Shown: positions 51,102-62,113 of the stretch, piece after piece | Layout: every line of letters starts with the position of its first letter | How positions within the stretch are numbered: the first letter of the stretch is position 1 | Origin: Lachnospiraceae bacterium XBB2008 | GTDB lineage: Bacteria; Bacillota; Clostridia; Lachnospirales; Lachnospiraceae | Length of the DNA stretch: 64,000 nucleotides | NCBI GenBank assembly: GCA_900102235.1 | Contig: FMVL01000005.1 | Coordinates: 124,001-188,000 of the forward strand | Direction of reading: 5' to 3' | The notes under the pieces: model-generated | Database searches by the model: none | What the model saw: the letters and a program-made list of their open reading frames with translations, nothing else | What the model was told of the DNA's origin: nothing | Position numbers and translations under genes: made by a program

Positions 51102-52920
51102 CGGTAACAACCTTGGCCAGATTGCGCGGCTTATCTACATCAAATCCCTTATCGCTGGATACATAGTAAGCCAGCAGCTGCAGGGCTACGGATGCGGGGA
51201 ATACCATGAGTTCATCGGGCAGATTCGGAAGTACGAATGTATCAAACTCCCTGGTGCTCTGCTGCATAAGATCAGCTTTGATGAACAGCGCTATCTGCGC
51301 GCCTCTGGACTTGACTTCTCTGATGTTGGACAGTTCCTTGCTCATTAGCCTGGTCTGAGTGACTACGGCTACAACGGGCGTGTTGTCCGTGATGAGCGCG
51401 ATCGGTCCGTGCTTGAGTTCACCGGATGCATATGCTTCCGAATGTATATATGATACTTCCTTAAGTTTAAGAGATCCCTCCAGGAGTATGGAATAATCCA
51501 GACCGCGGCCTATCATGAACAGATCTTTGGCTTCCAGCACACCTCTGGCGATGACATGTATCGCATTCTTTTCATCCAGAACGGAGCCTATGACTTCAGG
51601 TACTCTCTTCAGATTACGTATACAGTCACGGACCTCATCATCGTTCATGATGCCTCTGATATGAGCCATCTTATATACGATAAGATAGAATAACGATAAC
51701 TGCGTCGTATACGCCTTGGTACTGGCTACCGCGATCTCGGGACCTGCATTGGTATAAAGCACATAATCGCTCTCGCGGGCGATCGATGAACCCTTGACAT
51801 TGATGATCGCGAGGCTCTTGGCACCTTTACGTCTGGCATATTTAAGCGCTTCCAGAGTATCTATCGTCTCTCCTGACTGTGATACCGCTATCACGAGAGT
51901 CTTCTCGTCTATGACAGGATCCGAATACATGAACTCGGATGCCAGCTCGACTTCGATATGCATGTTCAAGCGGGTCTTGACCAGTGACTGGAATACGAGT
52001 CCGGCATGCATCGCCGTACCGCATGCGATCACGCAGATCCTCTCGCATTCGGTAAAAAGCGAATCCGGGATCTGATCGGCTTCGAAATTGGGAATACCGG
52101 ATTTGGTCCTGCCCGCAATGGTATCACGGATAGCCTTGGGCTGCTCCATGATCTCCTTTTCCATATAGAAGGGATATCCGTTCTTCTCGGCGGAATTCTT
52201 CTCCCAGCTCATGGTCAGATACTCGGGCTTAAGTTCCTTGCCGTCGAGCGACCACATCGCTATGGAGTCCTTATGAAGCTCAACTATCGTATACTCGGGA
52301 ACGACGAAATACTGGTCGGTGAACTGACACAACGCTGTCAGGTCGGATGCGAGCATAGCACCTTCATCACTTAAAGTAGCAACGATGGGACTGACATTTC
52401 TGATGGAATAGATCACATCGGGTATGTCCGAAAACATGATGACCAGAGCAAAAGTACCTTTAAGTCTTTTGACTGCCTTGGTAATGGCTGTTTTGGGATC
52501 ATGTGTCTTCTCGTAATAATGATTGATCACGGCGGCGGCAACTTCGGTATCGGTTTCGGATTTGAGATCACCTTCAAAACCGAATTCATCTATAAGATCC
52601 TTGTAATTCTCGATGATACCGTTATGTACGAGAGTAACGCTGCCCTGCCGGTGAGGATGCGCATTTGAATCACACACACCTCCGTGTGTGGCCCATCTGG
52701 TATGTCCGATACCGCATGTTGAATCTATGTCCACACCTTCCGTGGATTTCTCCAGATCGCGGACACGCCCCGCACACTTATATACATCGGTGCGGTTCAT
52801 CGCGGAATTGGTCACAGCCATGCCCGCTGAGTCGTATCCTCTGTATTCCAGCGTGGTGAGCGCATCGATTATGATAGGTTTTACCTGTTTCTTACCGGTA
52901 TATCCTATTATTCCGCACAT
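51094..52920 (-). CDS. glmS: Glucosamine-6-phosphate synthase (isomerising)
   Basis: A 608-residue enzyme making glucosamine 6-phosphate from fructose 6-phosphate and glutamine, the first step towards UDP-GlcNAc for cell wall. Processing of Met exposes Cys 2 (MCGIIGY), the glutaminase nucleophile. The Ntn domain has RGYDSAG, GHTRWATHG and NGIIENY. Two SIS domains follow, with SQSGETIDT and ASTKAY in the first, and the C-terminal end reads KPRNLAKVVTVE, the canonical tail. A glmS ribozyme is not seen in the 30 bases before the start. pgi directly upstream supplies its substrate. Confidence 0.97.
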   Translation of the reverse strand: MCGIIGYTGKKQVKPIIIDALTTLEYRGYDSAGMAVTNSAMNRTDVYKCAGRVRDLEKSTEGVDIDSTCGIGHTRWATHGGVCDSNAHPHRQGSVTLVHNGIIENYKDLIDEFGFEGDLKSETDTEVAAAVINHYYEKTHDPKTAITKAVKRLKGTFALVIMFSDIPDVIYSIRNVSPIVATLSDEGAMLASDLTALCQFTDQYFVVPEYTIVELHKDSIAMWSLDGKELKPEYLTMSWEKNSAEKNGYPFYMEKEIMEQPKAIRDTIAGRTKSGIPNFEADQIPDSLFTECERICVIACGTAMHAGLVFQSLVKTRLNMHIEVELASEFMYSDPVIDEKTLVIAVSQSGETIDTLEALKYARRKGAKSLAIINVKGSSIARESDYVLYTNAGPEIAVASTKAYTTQLSLFYLIVYKMAHIRGIMNDDEVRDCIRNLKRVPEVIGSVLDEKNAIHVIARGVLEAKDLFMIGRGLDYSILLEGSLKLKEVSYIHSEAYASGELKHGPIALITDNTPVVAVVTQTRLMSKELSNIREVKSRGAQIALFIKADLMQQSTREFDTFVLPNLPDELMVFPASVALQLLAYYVSSDKGFDVDKPRNLAKVVTVE

Positions 52921-52950
52921 ATCTTCTCCCTTTGAATCGTTAATTTCGGG

Positions 52951-54300
52951 TTATTTGAGTCTTGCCTCGAGTTTGGCCTTCTGCTCTTCGTATCCGGGCT
53001 TGCCGAGGAGAGCGAACATGTTCTTCTTGTAGCTCTCAACACCGGGCTGGTTGAAAGGATTGACTCCGAGGATGTATCCGCTCACGCCGCATGCAAACTC
53101 AAACATGTAGAACATCTCGCCCAGATAATACTCATTAACTTCAGGCAGAGTCAGAACGAAGTTCGGTACATTGCCGTCGGTATGAGCAAGAACGGTTCCC
53201 ATCATTGCTGACTTGTTCACAAAGTCAACGGTCTTGCCTGCAAGATAGTTAAGTCCGTCAAGATCTACGGGCTCGCGTCCGATGATGATCTCTTCGCGGG
53301 ATTTCTCGATCATGAGCACGGTCTCAAACAGGATACGGTTACCGTCCTGAATATACTGACCCATGGAATGAAGGTCGGTCGTTAAGTCAACGCTTGCAGG
53401 GAAGATTCCCTTTCCGTCCTTACCCTCGGACTCTCCGTAGAGCTGTTTCCACCACTCACAGACGTAATGGAAGCAGGGACCGTAGTTAGCCAGGATCTCG
53501 ATCTCTTTGCCCTGCTCTCTCATGATGTTACGGAGCACGGCGTACTGCATTGCGTCGTTTTCTTCGAAAGGATTCTCCAATGCCATGCGTCTTCCCTCGC
53601 GGGCACCCTGCATGAGCTTATCGATATCGGCACCGCTGACAGCGATCGGAAGAAGACCTACTGCGGTAAGTACGGAGAAACGTCCTCCGACATCATCCGG
53701 AACCACGAAAGTCTCATAACCTTCTTCTGTAGCCAGGCTCTTTAATGCGCCTCTTTCCTTATCGGTGGTTGCATATATCCTCTTGGCTGCTCCGTCCTTG
53801 CCGTACTTTCTCTCAAGAAGCTCCTTGAAGATCCTGAATGCGATGGCAGGCTCGGTGGTCGTACCCGACTTGGAGATGACATTTACCGAGAAATCACGCT
53901 CTCCGATAACATCGATCAGATGTCTCATATAGGTGGATCCGATGCAGTGTCCCGCAAAATAGATCTCGGGAGTCTTGCGGATCGACTTGTCTACCTGATT
54001 GTAGAAGCTGTGGCGCAAAAACTCGATCGCTGCTCTTGAACCCAAGTAAGATCCGCCGATACCGATGACGATCAGGACATCGGAATCCGATTTGATCTTC
54101 TCTGCAGCCTTTTTGATGCGCTCAAATTCTTCTTTGTCGTATTCTTCGGGGAGATCTACCCAGCCGAGGAAATCGTTGCCTTCGCCGGACTTGGATACCA
54201 GCTTTTCCTTTGCCTTTTCGGCATTTTTGGCCATCTTTTTGATCTCGGCCTCGCTGACAAAACTCATTGCTTTGGAATAGTCAAATGTTACTTTATTCAT
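52951..54300 (-). CDS. pgi: Glucose-6-phosphate isomerase
   Basis: A 449-residue Firmicute-type isomerase interconverting glucose 6-phosphate and fructose 6-phosphate. Family signatures: [33 protein letters not shown], the [16 protein letters not shown] block with a catalytic Arg, and near the end [26 protein letters not shown] with the catalytic Lys. It lies 30 bases upstream of glmS on the same strand. The pair would feed fructose 6-phosphate into amino-sugar synthesis. Confidence 0.97.
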   Translation of the reverse strand: MNKVTFDYSKAMSFVSEAEIKKMAKNAEKAKEKLVSKSGEGNDFLGWVDLPEEYDKEEFERIKKAAEKIKSDSDVLIVIGIGGSYLGSRAAIEFLRHSFYNQVDKSIRKTPEIYFAGHCIGSTYMRHLIDVIGERDFSVNVISKSGTTTEPAIAFRIFKELLERKYGKDGAAKRIYATTDKERGALKSLATEEGYETFVVPDDVGGRFSVLTAVGLLPIAVSGADIDKLMQGAREGRRMALENPFEENDAMQYAVLRNIMREQGKEIEILANYGPCFHYVCEWWKQLYGESEGKDGKGIFPASVDLTTDLHSMGQYIQDGNRILFETVLMIEKSREEIIIGREPVDLDGLNYLAGKTVDFVNKSAMMGTVLAHTDGNVPNFVLTLPEVNEYYLGEMFYMFEFACGVSGYILGVNPFNQPGVESYKKNMFALLGKPGYEEQKAKLEARLK

Positions 54301-54378
54301 AGCTTTTCTCCTTTAAACATAGGGTAATGCGCTTGTTACTTACAATCGATGTAAGTTTAACAAATTTACCCCCTTTTT

Positions 54379-55443
54379 TCAATCGTCATAGTATTCGTGA
54401 ATGTAGTCATTCACGATATCCTCGGACAGCTCATACATCCCGTCCAAGACGCTTTCGACGTTATCCGGCGTGATGCGGTCGCGTCCCTCGGCCAGGCTGT
54501 CGCACACATAATGATTTATATCCTTGGAAAAGTGTATGGTATCCATGTAATTATCCAGGTCGGTGATTATGTCCACATCGTCCTGATAATAGTAAACTTC
54601 GGCGTTTTCATGGTTTATGAGTTCTTCTATGCATATGCGCTCCGCATTTAAGACCGCATCCCTCTCGCCGTTCCTGTAAGCATTGTCCCACCAGCACATC
54701 GAATACGGCGAGAAAAAGAACAGAAACCGCGTATCCGGATGGCTGTCGATCATATCCGTGATGAGCTTCGTATTCTGAACGGCCAGTTCATCATACATAT
54801 GTGCATCTTCCATGGGCTTAACTTCTTCAAGCCTCTCATACATCGTCATGCACATCAGATGATGGAAGGTCTTCCATTGCGCCCAGTTATAGGAATCGCC
54901 CTCGTCATAATCGGAATATGACTTGGCGAGCATGAAAGGGATCTTCTCCAGCAAAACTTCCTTATTTACCAGATATTTCCCGTCATTGAAAGGATTGTCG
55001 TCATACAGGTAGACCGGGCAGCCCGTGGATTCATAGGTCGTTTCGGTCGGAGAATACAGGCTTGAAGGATCGATATTGTAAAAAACGGTCCCGATCTCTT
55101 GCTCCTCAAACGCTATATCCATAAGATATATCAGGTCTGCGGTGGCGCCGTATGAACGGATCGCCTTGATGCTGGTACAGTCAAAATTCTCGTCAAACCA
55201 TCCGTTATTGAAGTTCTCACACACGCTCGATCCCGCGATCACAGCATCATAATCAAAGTGCTTAAGCGTACCCACGCACTGATACTCCTTATCGTTGAGC
55301 ACGGCTTTTAAGCCCGGAAGCGGTTTGTGATATGCATAAAACGGGTCAAAAAGCACGACCAGACCCATTATCGCCACCAGAAGGACCGCAGCCGCTACAA
55401 AAAAGACCGGTATGAACTTTTTGATTCTCTTAGTCTCTTCCAT
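54379..55443 (-). CDS. SGNH/AlgJ-like partner of MBOAT acyltransferase
   Basis: A 354-residue protein with one N-terminal membrane helix (about 10-32) and a large external domain. The motif AGSSVCENF (about residues 70-78) is the DxGSS-like nucleophile block of SGNH/AlgJ/DltD-type proteins, and DxxH-like residues occur late in DTIHFSKDINHYV. Such proteins work with an MBOAT partner to move acyl groups to surface polysaccharides. The MBOAT gene lies 14 bases upstream on the same strand. The polymer is unknown. Confidence 0.78.
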   Translation of the reverse strand: MEETKRIKKFIPVFFVAAAVLLVAIMGLVVLFDPFYAYHKPLPGLKAVLNDKEYQCVGTLKHFDYDAVIAGSSVCENFNNGWFDENFDCTSIKAIRSYGATADLIYLMDIAFEEQEIGTVFYNIDPSSLYSPTETTYESTGCPVYLYDDNPFNDGKYLVNKEVLLEKIPFMLAKSYSDYDEGDSYNWAQWKTFHHLMCMTMYERLEEVKPMEDAHMYDELAVQNTKLITDMIDSHPDTRFLFFFSPYSMCWWDNAYRNGERDAVLNAERICIEELINHENAEVYYYQDDVDIITDLDNYMDTIHFSKDINHYVCDSLAEGRDRITPDNVESVLDGMYELSEDIVNDYIHEYYDD

Positions 55444-55457
55444 TTATCCGATGTCTC

Positions 55458-56987
55458 TCAGAAATTGAAATACAGGAAGGTGCTTACCTGGTTAAGTGAT
55501 ATGAAACACCAGGTGAACAGCAGTCCCATCAGCACTCCGTCCCTGACAGGGTGGTCATTTAACGGTGCGATGGCATGGGAATTGGGCCTGGTTATCAGGA
55601 TAAAACTCAGGATCAGCATTATCAGGGTAAGAGCCAGATCGGCATAGCCGACCATCGCATCCGATATCATGCCTGCTGCCTGTCTCACCATATAAAACTC
55701 GGGAGCCTCCAGATATCCGAGAACCTCGAACAGTCTCCCGTTCCAGTTAAATGTAAAGATTGATTTTATCAGATGAAGCGCATCGGGAATCGTCGAACTC
55801 CTGAAAAAGCATAAGGAAAGCAGGAAAAATATAAACGTGATCACCTGTCCGGCTTTTCTCGGGATATAAACCTTGCATTCTCTGCGGTAGTCGCATCCGC
55901 GCACTCCGACTATGCACATGTTATCCCAGACTACGAGCACGCCGTTGACCGCACCCCAGAGCACATAGGTCCACGCCGCTCCGTGCCAGAGTCCGCTGAT
56001 CGTAAATACTATAAAAATGTTGACGAGCGCCCTGACCCTAATGTCCGTGCCGGGTATCATAAGCTCGCCCTTTCGGCTTCCGCCGAGAGGAATATACACA
56101 TATTTTGTGAAAAATCTGGACAGAGTGATATGCCATCTCTGCCAGAGTTCCTTTACATTCGGACTGGTATAGGGCGAATTGAAGTTCACCGGCAGGTCGA
56201 TATTGAACATCTTCGCGATACCCGAAGCCATATCACAGTATCCGCTGAAATCAAAGTAAAGCTCGAACATATAGAGCAGCATGACTATGATAACGGTCAG
56301 ACTGTCCAGCTCGCGCGGCATTACAAACGCATAGTTTACCGGACCTGCCAGAGTATCCGCAATGAGCACCTTTTTGGCGAAGCCGATCACAAAGTATCTG
56401 ATGCCCGTACGCATATTATCGCGGTCGATCCGGCGCCTGGTCATATCCTTAAACTGTGGGAGCATCTCATCATAGGTGACTATGGGACCGGCGATCAGCT
56501 GCGGGAAAAAGGTCACGAACACCATATAATCAATAAGTCCGTAATGAGGTGCTCTGCCCAGACACCTGTCTACCACATAGGATATCTGCTGGAAAGTAAA
56601 GAAGCTGATGCCTAAGGGAAGCATTATATGACGCAGCGCATAGTCGCTTCCGGTCAGCGCATTCAGGTTTTCGATGAAGAAATCCGTATATTTGAAATAA
56701 AACAGGATACCCAGATTGATAACGACAGCCACGACAAGAAGGATCTTTTTTTCGGGACCCTCCCTGTCTTCGAGTTTAACCGCTGTCAGCGAAATGATAT
56801 AGTTTACGGCAATGCTCGATACGATGATGAGCAGGTATGATACATGGAAATATCCGTAAAACCAGAGTGACATACCCGTAAGAAAGAGACCTGCGAGTCT
56901 GGTATGACCGAAATAGTTAAGTCCGAACCATCCGAGCAGAGCTACGGGCAGAAGTATGCAGATAAATATATATGAATTAAAAAGCAT
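55458..56987 (-). CDS. MBOAT-family O-acyltransferase
   Basis: A 509-residue polytopic protein of the AlgI/DltB-type MBOAT family. The invariant His lies in FTISGLWHGAAWTYVLWG, with the preceding NFNSPYTSPNVKELWQRWHITLSRF as a second signature and PLGGSRKG in a loop. About eleven helices are seen. It would move an acyl group, commonly acetyl, from a cytoplasmic donor to an external glycan. It lies one base after the murG stop, and the SGNH-like gene follows, giving an envelope-modification operon. Confidence 0.92.
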   Translation of the reverse strand: MLFNSYIFICILLPVALLGWFGLNYFGHTRLAGLFLTGMSLWFYGYFHVSYLLIIVSSIAVNYIISLTAVKLEDREGPEKKILLVVAVVINLGILFYFKYTDFFIENLNALTGSDYALRHIMLPLGISFFTFQQISYVVDRCLGRAPHYGLIDYMVFVTFFPQLIAGPIVTYDEMLPQFKDMTRRRIDRDNMRTGIRYFVIGFAKKVLIADTLAGPVNYAFVMPRELDSLTVIIVMLLYMFELYFDFSGYCDMASGIAKMFNIDLPVNFNSPYTSPNVKELWQRWHITLSRFFTKYVYIPLGGSRKGELMIPGTDIRVRALVNIFIVFTISGLWHGAAWTYVLWGAVNGVLVVWDNMCIVGVRGCDYRRECKVYIPRKAGQVITFIFFLLSLCFFRSSTIPDALHLIKSIFTFNWNGRLFEVLGYLEAPEFYMVRQAAGMISDAMVGYADLALTLIMLILSFILITRPNSHAIAPLNDHPVRDGVLMGLLFTWCFISLNQVSTFLYFNF

Positions 56988-56988
56988 A

Positions 56989-58059
56989 TCAGTGTTTGAT
57001 CACACTCATTATAAGGTCCATTATCGCTGAGATGGCGTCTCTTTGCTTGCTCTCGGACATGGCCTCTATATATTTGTCCTTATTTTCATACAGCTCACGG
57101 ATCTTGGAGATCAGGAGTTTGGATGTCATATCCTCCTCGTTTAAGACCATGCTGAAGCCCTGATCCTCATAAGATCTGGCGTTCATGATCTGGTCGCCGC
57201 GGCTGGATGCGGACGGCAGGGGAATGAGCAGATTCGGCTTATGAAGGGCAAGCAGTTCCCCTATCGCATTCGCACCTGACCTTGATACCACGATATCCGC
57301 AAGTGCGAAAATATCGGGAAGTTCATCGGTTATATATTCAAACTGCTTATATCCTTCTACGGTAAGGAGCATGTTATCTGTCTTGTCCTTACCGGTAAGA
57401 TGCACGATGTTGAAATCTTTCAGAAGATCGTTAAGTGAATCTCTGATCGCTCCGTTTATCGCAGCCGATCCCTGGCTTCCTCCGATGACCATGATCACAG
57501 GTTTGTCATCCGTAAATCCGACAAACTTCTTTCCTGCTTCCCTGTCTCCCTTAAAAAGTTCCGCGCGGATCGGAGATCCGGTCAGGTGAGCCTTCTTGGG
57601 CGGGATCAGGTCGAATGTCTCCGGGAAATTACAGCATACGATATCCGCAACCGGGATACAGAGCTTATTGGCAAGTCCCGGCGTGATATCCGATTCATGT
57701 ATTATGCAGGGAATCTTAAGTGAAGCAGCCGCCCTTACAACGGGTACCGCCACAAATCCTCCCTTGGAAAAAACTACTTCAGGCCTAACGGTCTTTAAGA
57801 TCTTCCTGGCCTGAAAAAATCCCTTGATGACCCTGAAAGGATCGGAAAAGTTCTTGGGATCAAAGTATCTGCGCAGCTTTCCGACAGCTATCCCGTAATA
57901 GTCAAGCCCGGCATCTTCGGCGAGATTTTTCTCGATACCGTCCAAAGATCCGATATATGTGACATCAAAACCGGCTTCCTTAAGTGCCGGTAAAAGTGCC
58001 AGGTTGGGTGTTACGTGTCCGGCTGTCCCGCCGCCGGTAAGTACGATACTATGCCCCAT
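56989..58059 (-). CDS. murG: MurG, lipid II-forming GlcNAc transferase
   Basis: A 356-residue GT28 enzyme on the inner face of the membrane that adds GlcNAc to lipid I to make lipid II. Signatures: TGGGTAGHVTPNLAL at the N-terminus, VFSKGGFVAVP, the MVIGGSQGSAAIN loop and the UDP-GlcNAc site around VVSRSGANAIGELLAL. The frame also allows a GTG at 58068, but AAAGG eight bases before the ATG at 58059 decides the start. It overlaps the antiporter gene by 11 bases. No other mur gene is near. Confidence 0.94.
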   Translation of the reverse strand: MGHSIVLTGGGTAGHVTPNLALLPALKEAGFDVTYIGSLDGIEKNLAEDAGLDYYGIAVGKLRRYFDPKNFSDPFRVIKGFFQARKILKTVRPEVVFSKGGFVAVPVVRAAASLKIPCIIHESDITPGLANKLCIPVADIVCCNFPETFDLIPPKKAHLTGSPIRAELFKGDREAGKKFVGFTDDKPVIMVIGGSQGSAAINGAIRDSLNDLLKDFNIVHLTGKDKTDNMLLTVEGYKQFEYITDELPDIFALADIVVSRSGANAIGELLALHKPNLLIPLPSASSRGDQIMNARSYEDQGFSMVLNEEDMTSKLLISKIRELYENKDKYIEAMSESKQRDAISAIMDLIMSVIKH

Positions 58060-59272
58060 ACTTTTCACCTTTCTTTCTTACAACGCTGTAGTTGACTTCG
58101 GGTTTGGGATCCCTGGAATACAGATACTTAAGGAAAATAGGCGTACATATCGAAGATACTATGATGAGCAGGATCACGGAAGTAAAATATACCGACGTGA
58201 TAAAGCCTTCGGCCAGGCCTTTTTGCGCAACTATCAGCGCAACCTCGCCTCTGGTCATCATGCCGACACCTATCTTCAATGAATCCCTGCCGTTGAACCT
58301 GCAGACCAGACTCATCAGACCGCAGCCGATGATCTTGCATATGATCGCAACCGCAACGAATGCAAGTGAAAACCACAGGATCTGCATGTTCATGTTATCC
58401 AGGCTCGTCTTGATACCGATACTTGCAAAAAATATCGGTCCGAAGAGCATGTATGAGTTGATATCCACTTTCTCGTCCACATAATGGGAATCCTGGATCG
58501 AGCAGAGGATGATGCCCGCTACATAAGCACCCGTGATATCGGCTATCCCGAATACCTCCTCGGCTATATAGGCAAGAGTAAAGCACAGTGCCAGAGCCGC
58601 TATCGGGATACGTCTTGTGTGGGGGTATTTTTTGTCAACCCAGGCAAATATCTTGTAGCAGATAAAACCTACGCCTACAGCCAGTGCAAAGAAGGCAACG
58701 GTTGAAAGTATAACGGAACTTATGCTCGTACCGGGTTTCTTGAATCCTATGACGATGGTAAGGACTATGATGCCTATAACATCATCGATGATCGCGGCAC
58801 TGACTATGGTCGTTCCCACTTCATCAGAGATCCTGCCCATCTCCTTGAGCGCCTGAACCGTGATACTTACGCTGGTTGCGGTCATTATGGTTCCTATAAA
58901 TACGGCTCTGTAGAACTCTTCGGAACCCCAGGGTGCCGCACCATAGAATCCCATATACAGTAAAGTTCCTCCGACCAGCGGAACAAATACGCCTGCGGTC
59001 GCTATAAGAGCCGCCTTGGGACCGAGCTTGATGAGCTGTTTTAAGTCTGTCTCAAGACCGGCCGAAAACATCAGCAGAATAACGCCGATCTCTGCCATCT
59101 GGGCAAGAAAATCCGTCTGGGATACGAGACCTAATACACTCGGACCTATGAGTAATCCCGCAACTATCTCTCCCACTACCTGGGGAGCCTTGAGTTTGCG
59201 TGCCAGTATGCCGAAAAACTTGGCTACGATGATGATTATTGCCAGATCCCGCAATATAGAATATGCTTCCAT
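58049..59272 (-). CDS. Cation:proton antiporter (CPA2 family)
   Basis: A 407-residue protein with about twelve helices, of the KefB/NapA type monovalent cation:proton antiporters. The motif LLMFSAGLETDLKQL in helix 3 and the ion-binding AAIIDDVIGIIVL (DD pair) in helix 5-6 are typical. The TrkA-N domain of Kef proteins is absent. It would exchange Na+ or K+ for protons in pH homeostasis. It is the first gene of the leftward unit with murG. Confidence 0.92.
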   Translation of the reverse strand: MEAYSILRDLAIIIIVAKFFGILARKLKAPQVVGEIVAGLLIGPSVLGLVSQTDFLAQMAEIGVILLMFSAGLETDLKQLIKLGPKAALIATAGVFVPLVGGTLLYMGFYGAAPWGSEEFYRAVFIGTIMTATSVSITVQALKEMGRISDEVGTTIVSAAIIDDVIGIIVLTIVIGFKKPGTSISSVILSTVAFFALAVGVGFICYKIFAWVDKKYPHTRRIPIAALALCFTLAYIAEEVFGIADITGAYVAGIILCSIQDSHYVDEKVDINSYMLFGPIFFASIGIKTSLDNMNMQILWFSLAFVAVAIICKIIGCGLMSLVCRFNGRDSLKIGVGMMTRGEVALIVAQKGLAEGFITSVYFTSVILLIIVSSICTPIFLKYLYSRDPKPEVNYSVVRKKGEKYGA

Positions 59273-59358
59273 GATACAATCACCTTCTTTTTTTTCTTTA
59301 CAGTGAAACCCTGCCCTAATTTAGGGCAGGGTAACATCTCTACATTTTGATCTTCAGA

Positions 59359-61938
59359 TCAGTCTTCGCTGTCTTCTACGGGAAGAGTAACTTCTTCGTC
59401 ATCATCTTCATATGACACTGCTTCACTCTCGGGGATATCCTCCATGGCATCCTCGACTTCGTCATATTCCTTGGATCCGTCACTTACCTTCTCGCGTACC
59501 TTAGCTATCTTAACGACTTTGATATCATCATCCAGATTGATCAGCTTCACACCCGAGGTGATCCTGCCCAGGGTATTTACCTCACCCATCCGGATCTGGA
59601 TTATCGTACCTGCGCTGGTTATCAGCATCAATTCATGATCGTCGTTGACCGCTTTTACACCTACAACATATCCTGTCTTCTCTGTGATCTTATAACACTT
59701 TAAGCCTTTGCCGCCTCTCCTCTGGAGAGTAAACTCGCTGATGTTCGTTCTCTTGCCCATTCCGTTCTCGGAAGCTATGAGAAGGCTCTCACCCTGAGTA
59801 TTTAACTGCATTCCGACTATCTCATCATCATAGTCGAGATTCATGCCCTTAACACCCATGGTGTTTCGGCCGGTGTTACGTACGTCGCCTTCGCGGAAAT
59901 GGATACACATGCCGTTCTTGGTGACCATGAATATCTCGGTATCCGGAACGGTCAGCTTAACTTCTATGAGTTCGTCATCATCTTTTAAGTTCATGGCGAT
60001 GATACCGCCTTTTCTTATGTGAGCGAACTCGGTTATGTTGGTCTTCTTGATGATACCCGTCTTGGTGACCATGAAGAGTGATTTGTTGTAATCCTCCTCG
60101 GTTATCGGCATCGGGATCGGGATCATCGCCGTTATCTTCTCATCGGGAGAAAGCTGCAGGAGATTGACGATCGCCGTTCCTCTCGAAGTACGTCCGGACT
60201 CAGGTATCTGATAAGCCCTCAGTCTGTAGCACCTTCCGAAATTGGTGAAGAACATGACATCGTGGTGAGTCGTGGTCATCAGAAGATCCTCGATATAGTC
60301 ATCTTCTATGATCGACATACCCTTGATTCCCTTACCTCCGCGGTTCTGGGCCTTGAAATTATCCACGGTCATTCTCTTGATATATCCGACATTCGTCATG
60401 GCAATGACGGTATTCTCATTGGGGATCAGATCCTCCATGTTGATATCGTATACGTCATAACCTATCTGCGAACGGCGGTCATCACCGAATTTATCGGCTA
60501 CTTCTATGAGTTCTTTCTTGATGACTCCGAGCAAAAGTTTCTCATCACCGAGGATCGCTTTCAGTTCCGCGATCAGCTTGACGAGTTCCTTATGCTCCTC
60601 TTCGACCTTCTCGCGTTCCAGACCTGTCAGAGCACGGAGCCTCATCTCAACTATCGCATGAGCCTGGGCTTCGGAGAGACCGAATCTCTTCATCAGGTTT
60701 TCTTCGGCTTCTTTTCCGTTAGCACTTGCACGGATTATACTGATGACTTCGTCGATATTATCAAGCGCGATGAGCAGACCCTGTAATATGTGATCTCTCT
60801 CCTCGGCTTTATTTAAGTCAAATTTGGTCCTGCGTGTTACCACTTCCTCCTGATGTTTCAGATAGTAAGTGAGCATGTCGAGCAGGTTCATGACCTTCGG
60901 CTCATTGTTTACGAGCGCGAGCATGATCACACCGAAGGAATCCTGAAGCTGTGTATGTTTATAGAGCTGGTTTAAGATGATATTGGCGTTGGCATCTTTT
61001 CTTAATTCGATGACGATACGCATGCCTTCACGGCTTGATTCGTCGCGAAGATCCGTGATCCCGTCGATCTTTTTATTCTTTACCAGATCCGCGATCTTTA
61101 AGATCAGGTTTGCCTTGTTTACCAGATAAGGAAGTTCGGTTACCACGATCCTGGTCTTGCCGTTATCCATTGTCTCCATATCGGTCACGGCACGGACACG
61201 CACTTTTCCGCGTCCCGTTCTGTAGGCTTCTTCAGCTCCCCTGGTTCCGAGGATTATGCCGCCGGTAGGAAAATCGGGTGCTTTGACCAGATCTATGATC
61301 TCTTCGATATCGGTATCTCTGTCTTCTTCGATCCTGTTCTCGATGATCTTGACCACTGCGGAAGTAACCTCACGGAGATTGTGAGGAGGAATGTTTGTAG
61401 CCATGCCTACGGCTATACCCGTGGTTCCGTTTACGAGAAGATTGGGATATCTGGAAGGAAGAACTACCGGTTCGGATTCCGTTCCGTCGAAGTTATCGAC
61501 GAAGTCGACCGTATCTTTTCTGATATCGGCTATGAGTTCCATGGAGATCTTGCTTAAGCGGGCCTCGGTATATCGCATAGCCGCAGCTCCGTCACCGTCG
61601 ACCGAACCGAAGTTTCCGTGTCCGTCGATCAGCGGATATCTCATTGACCATTCCTGAGCCATGTTTACCAGAGAACCGTAGATGGAACTGTCACCGTGGG
61701 GGTGATATTTACCCATCGTATCACCGACGATACGCGCGCTCTTACGATGCGGCTTGTCGGGACCGTTATTCAGTTCGACCATTGAATACAGGACTCTTCG
61801 CTGTACAGGCTTCAGACCATCCCTGACATCCGGAAGCGCACGTGATGCGATAACGCTCATCGCATAATCGATGTACGCGTCTTCCATTTTTTTCTTCAGG
61901 TCTACTTCTTCGATCTTGTCAAAGATCTTGTCATCCAT
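59359..61938 (-). CDS. gyrA: DNA gyrase subunit A
   Basis: An 859-residue subunit that cuts and rejoins DNA for negative supercoiling. The catalytic Tyr is residue 123 in [12 protein letters not shown]. The quinolone region holds HGDSSIYG: Ser 84 stands for E. coli Ser 83, but the position of Asp 87 is Gly 88. The C-terminal beta-pinwheel repeats include the GyrA box-like [13 protein letters not shown], with RGGKGIKG before it, and end in an acidic Asp/Glu tail. GAGGG precedes the ATG. gyrB lies 174 bases upstream on the same strand, separated by structured DNA. Confidence 0.97.
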   Translation of the reverse strand: MDDKIFDKIEEVDLKKKMEDAYIDYAMSVIASRALPDVRDGLKPVQRRVLYSMVELNNGPDKPHRKSARIVGDTMGKYHPHGDSSIYGSLVNMAQEWSMRYPLIDGHGNFGSVDGDGAAAMRYTEARLSKISMELIADIRKDTVDFVDNFDGTESEPVVLPSRYPNLLVNGTTGIAVGMATNIPPHNLREVTSAVVKIIENRIEEDRDTDIEEIIDLVKAPDFPTGGIILGTRGAEEAYRTGRGKVRVRAVTDMETMDNGKTRIVVTELPYLVNKANLILKIADLVKNKKIDGITDLRDESSREGMRIVIELRKDANANIILNQLYKHTQLQDSFGVIMLALVNNEPKVMNLLDMLTYYLKHQEEVVTRRTKFDLNKAEERDHILQGLLIALDNIDEVISIIRASANGKEAEENLMKRFGLSEAQAHAIVEMRLRALTGLEREKVEEEHKELVKLIAELKAILGDEKLLLGVIKKELIEVADKFGDDRRSQIGYDVYDINMEDLIPNENTVIAMTNVGYIKRMTVDNFKAQNRGGKGIKGMSIIEDDYIEDLLMTTTHHDVMFFTNFGRCYRLRAYQIPESGRTSRGTAIVNLLQLSPDEKITAMIPIPMPITEEDYNKSLFMVTKTGIIKKTNITEFAHIRKGGIIAMNLKDDDELIEVKLTVPDTEIFMVTKNGMCIHFREGDVRNTGRNTMGVKGMNLDYDDEIVGMQLNTQGESLLIASENGMGKRTNISEFTLQRRGGKGLKCYKITEKTGYVVGVKAVNDDHELMLITSAGTIIQIRMGEVNTLGRITSGVKLINLDDDIKVVKIAKVREKVSDGSKEYDEVEDAMEDIPESEAVSYEDDDEEVTLPVEDSED

Positions 61939-61969
61939 ATTTTTTCCCTCTAAATCTATCTGTATATAC

Positions 61970-62112
61970 GGATTGCTACGTAACTGCGTTACTCTCGCAA
62001 TCCTACAACCATTCGGAATCCGCTCTATCGAGCTACTTCCTCATGGTTGCCTGAATCTCATATAGATATTTCTCACTCAAGCAAGCTTGGTTCGAAATAT
62101 CTGCATGAGATT

Positions 62113-62113
<1 letters not shown>
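61970..62113 (-). other. Three stacked hairpins in the gyrB-gyrA spacer
   Basis: The spacer consists of three consecutive two-stage stem-loops. First: GGATTGC 61970-61976 with 61997-62003, inner GTAAC/GTTAC (61980-61984, 61988-61992). Second: CAACCAT 62006-62012 with 62043-62049, then GGAA/TTCC (62015-62018, 62037-62040) and GCTC/GAGC (62022-62025, 62030-62033). Third: GAATCTCAT 62053-62061 with 62105-62113, AGATATTTC 62064-62072 with 62094-62102, and CAAG/CTTG inside. The third reaches the first base of the gyrB stop codon. There are no U-tracts, so they are not terminators. Confidence 0.75.

Noticed and set aside
52921-52950. glmS ribozyme
   Set aside because: Only 30 bases separate glmS from pgi, too few for the ribozyme core, and no cleavage-site context is seen.
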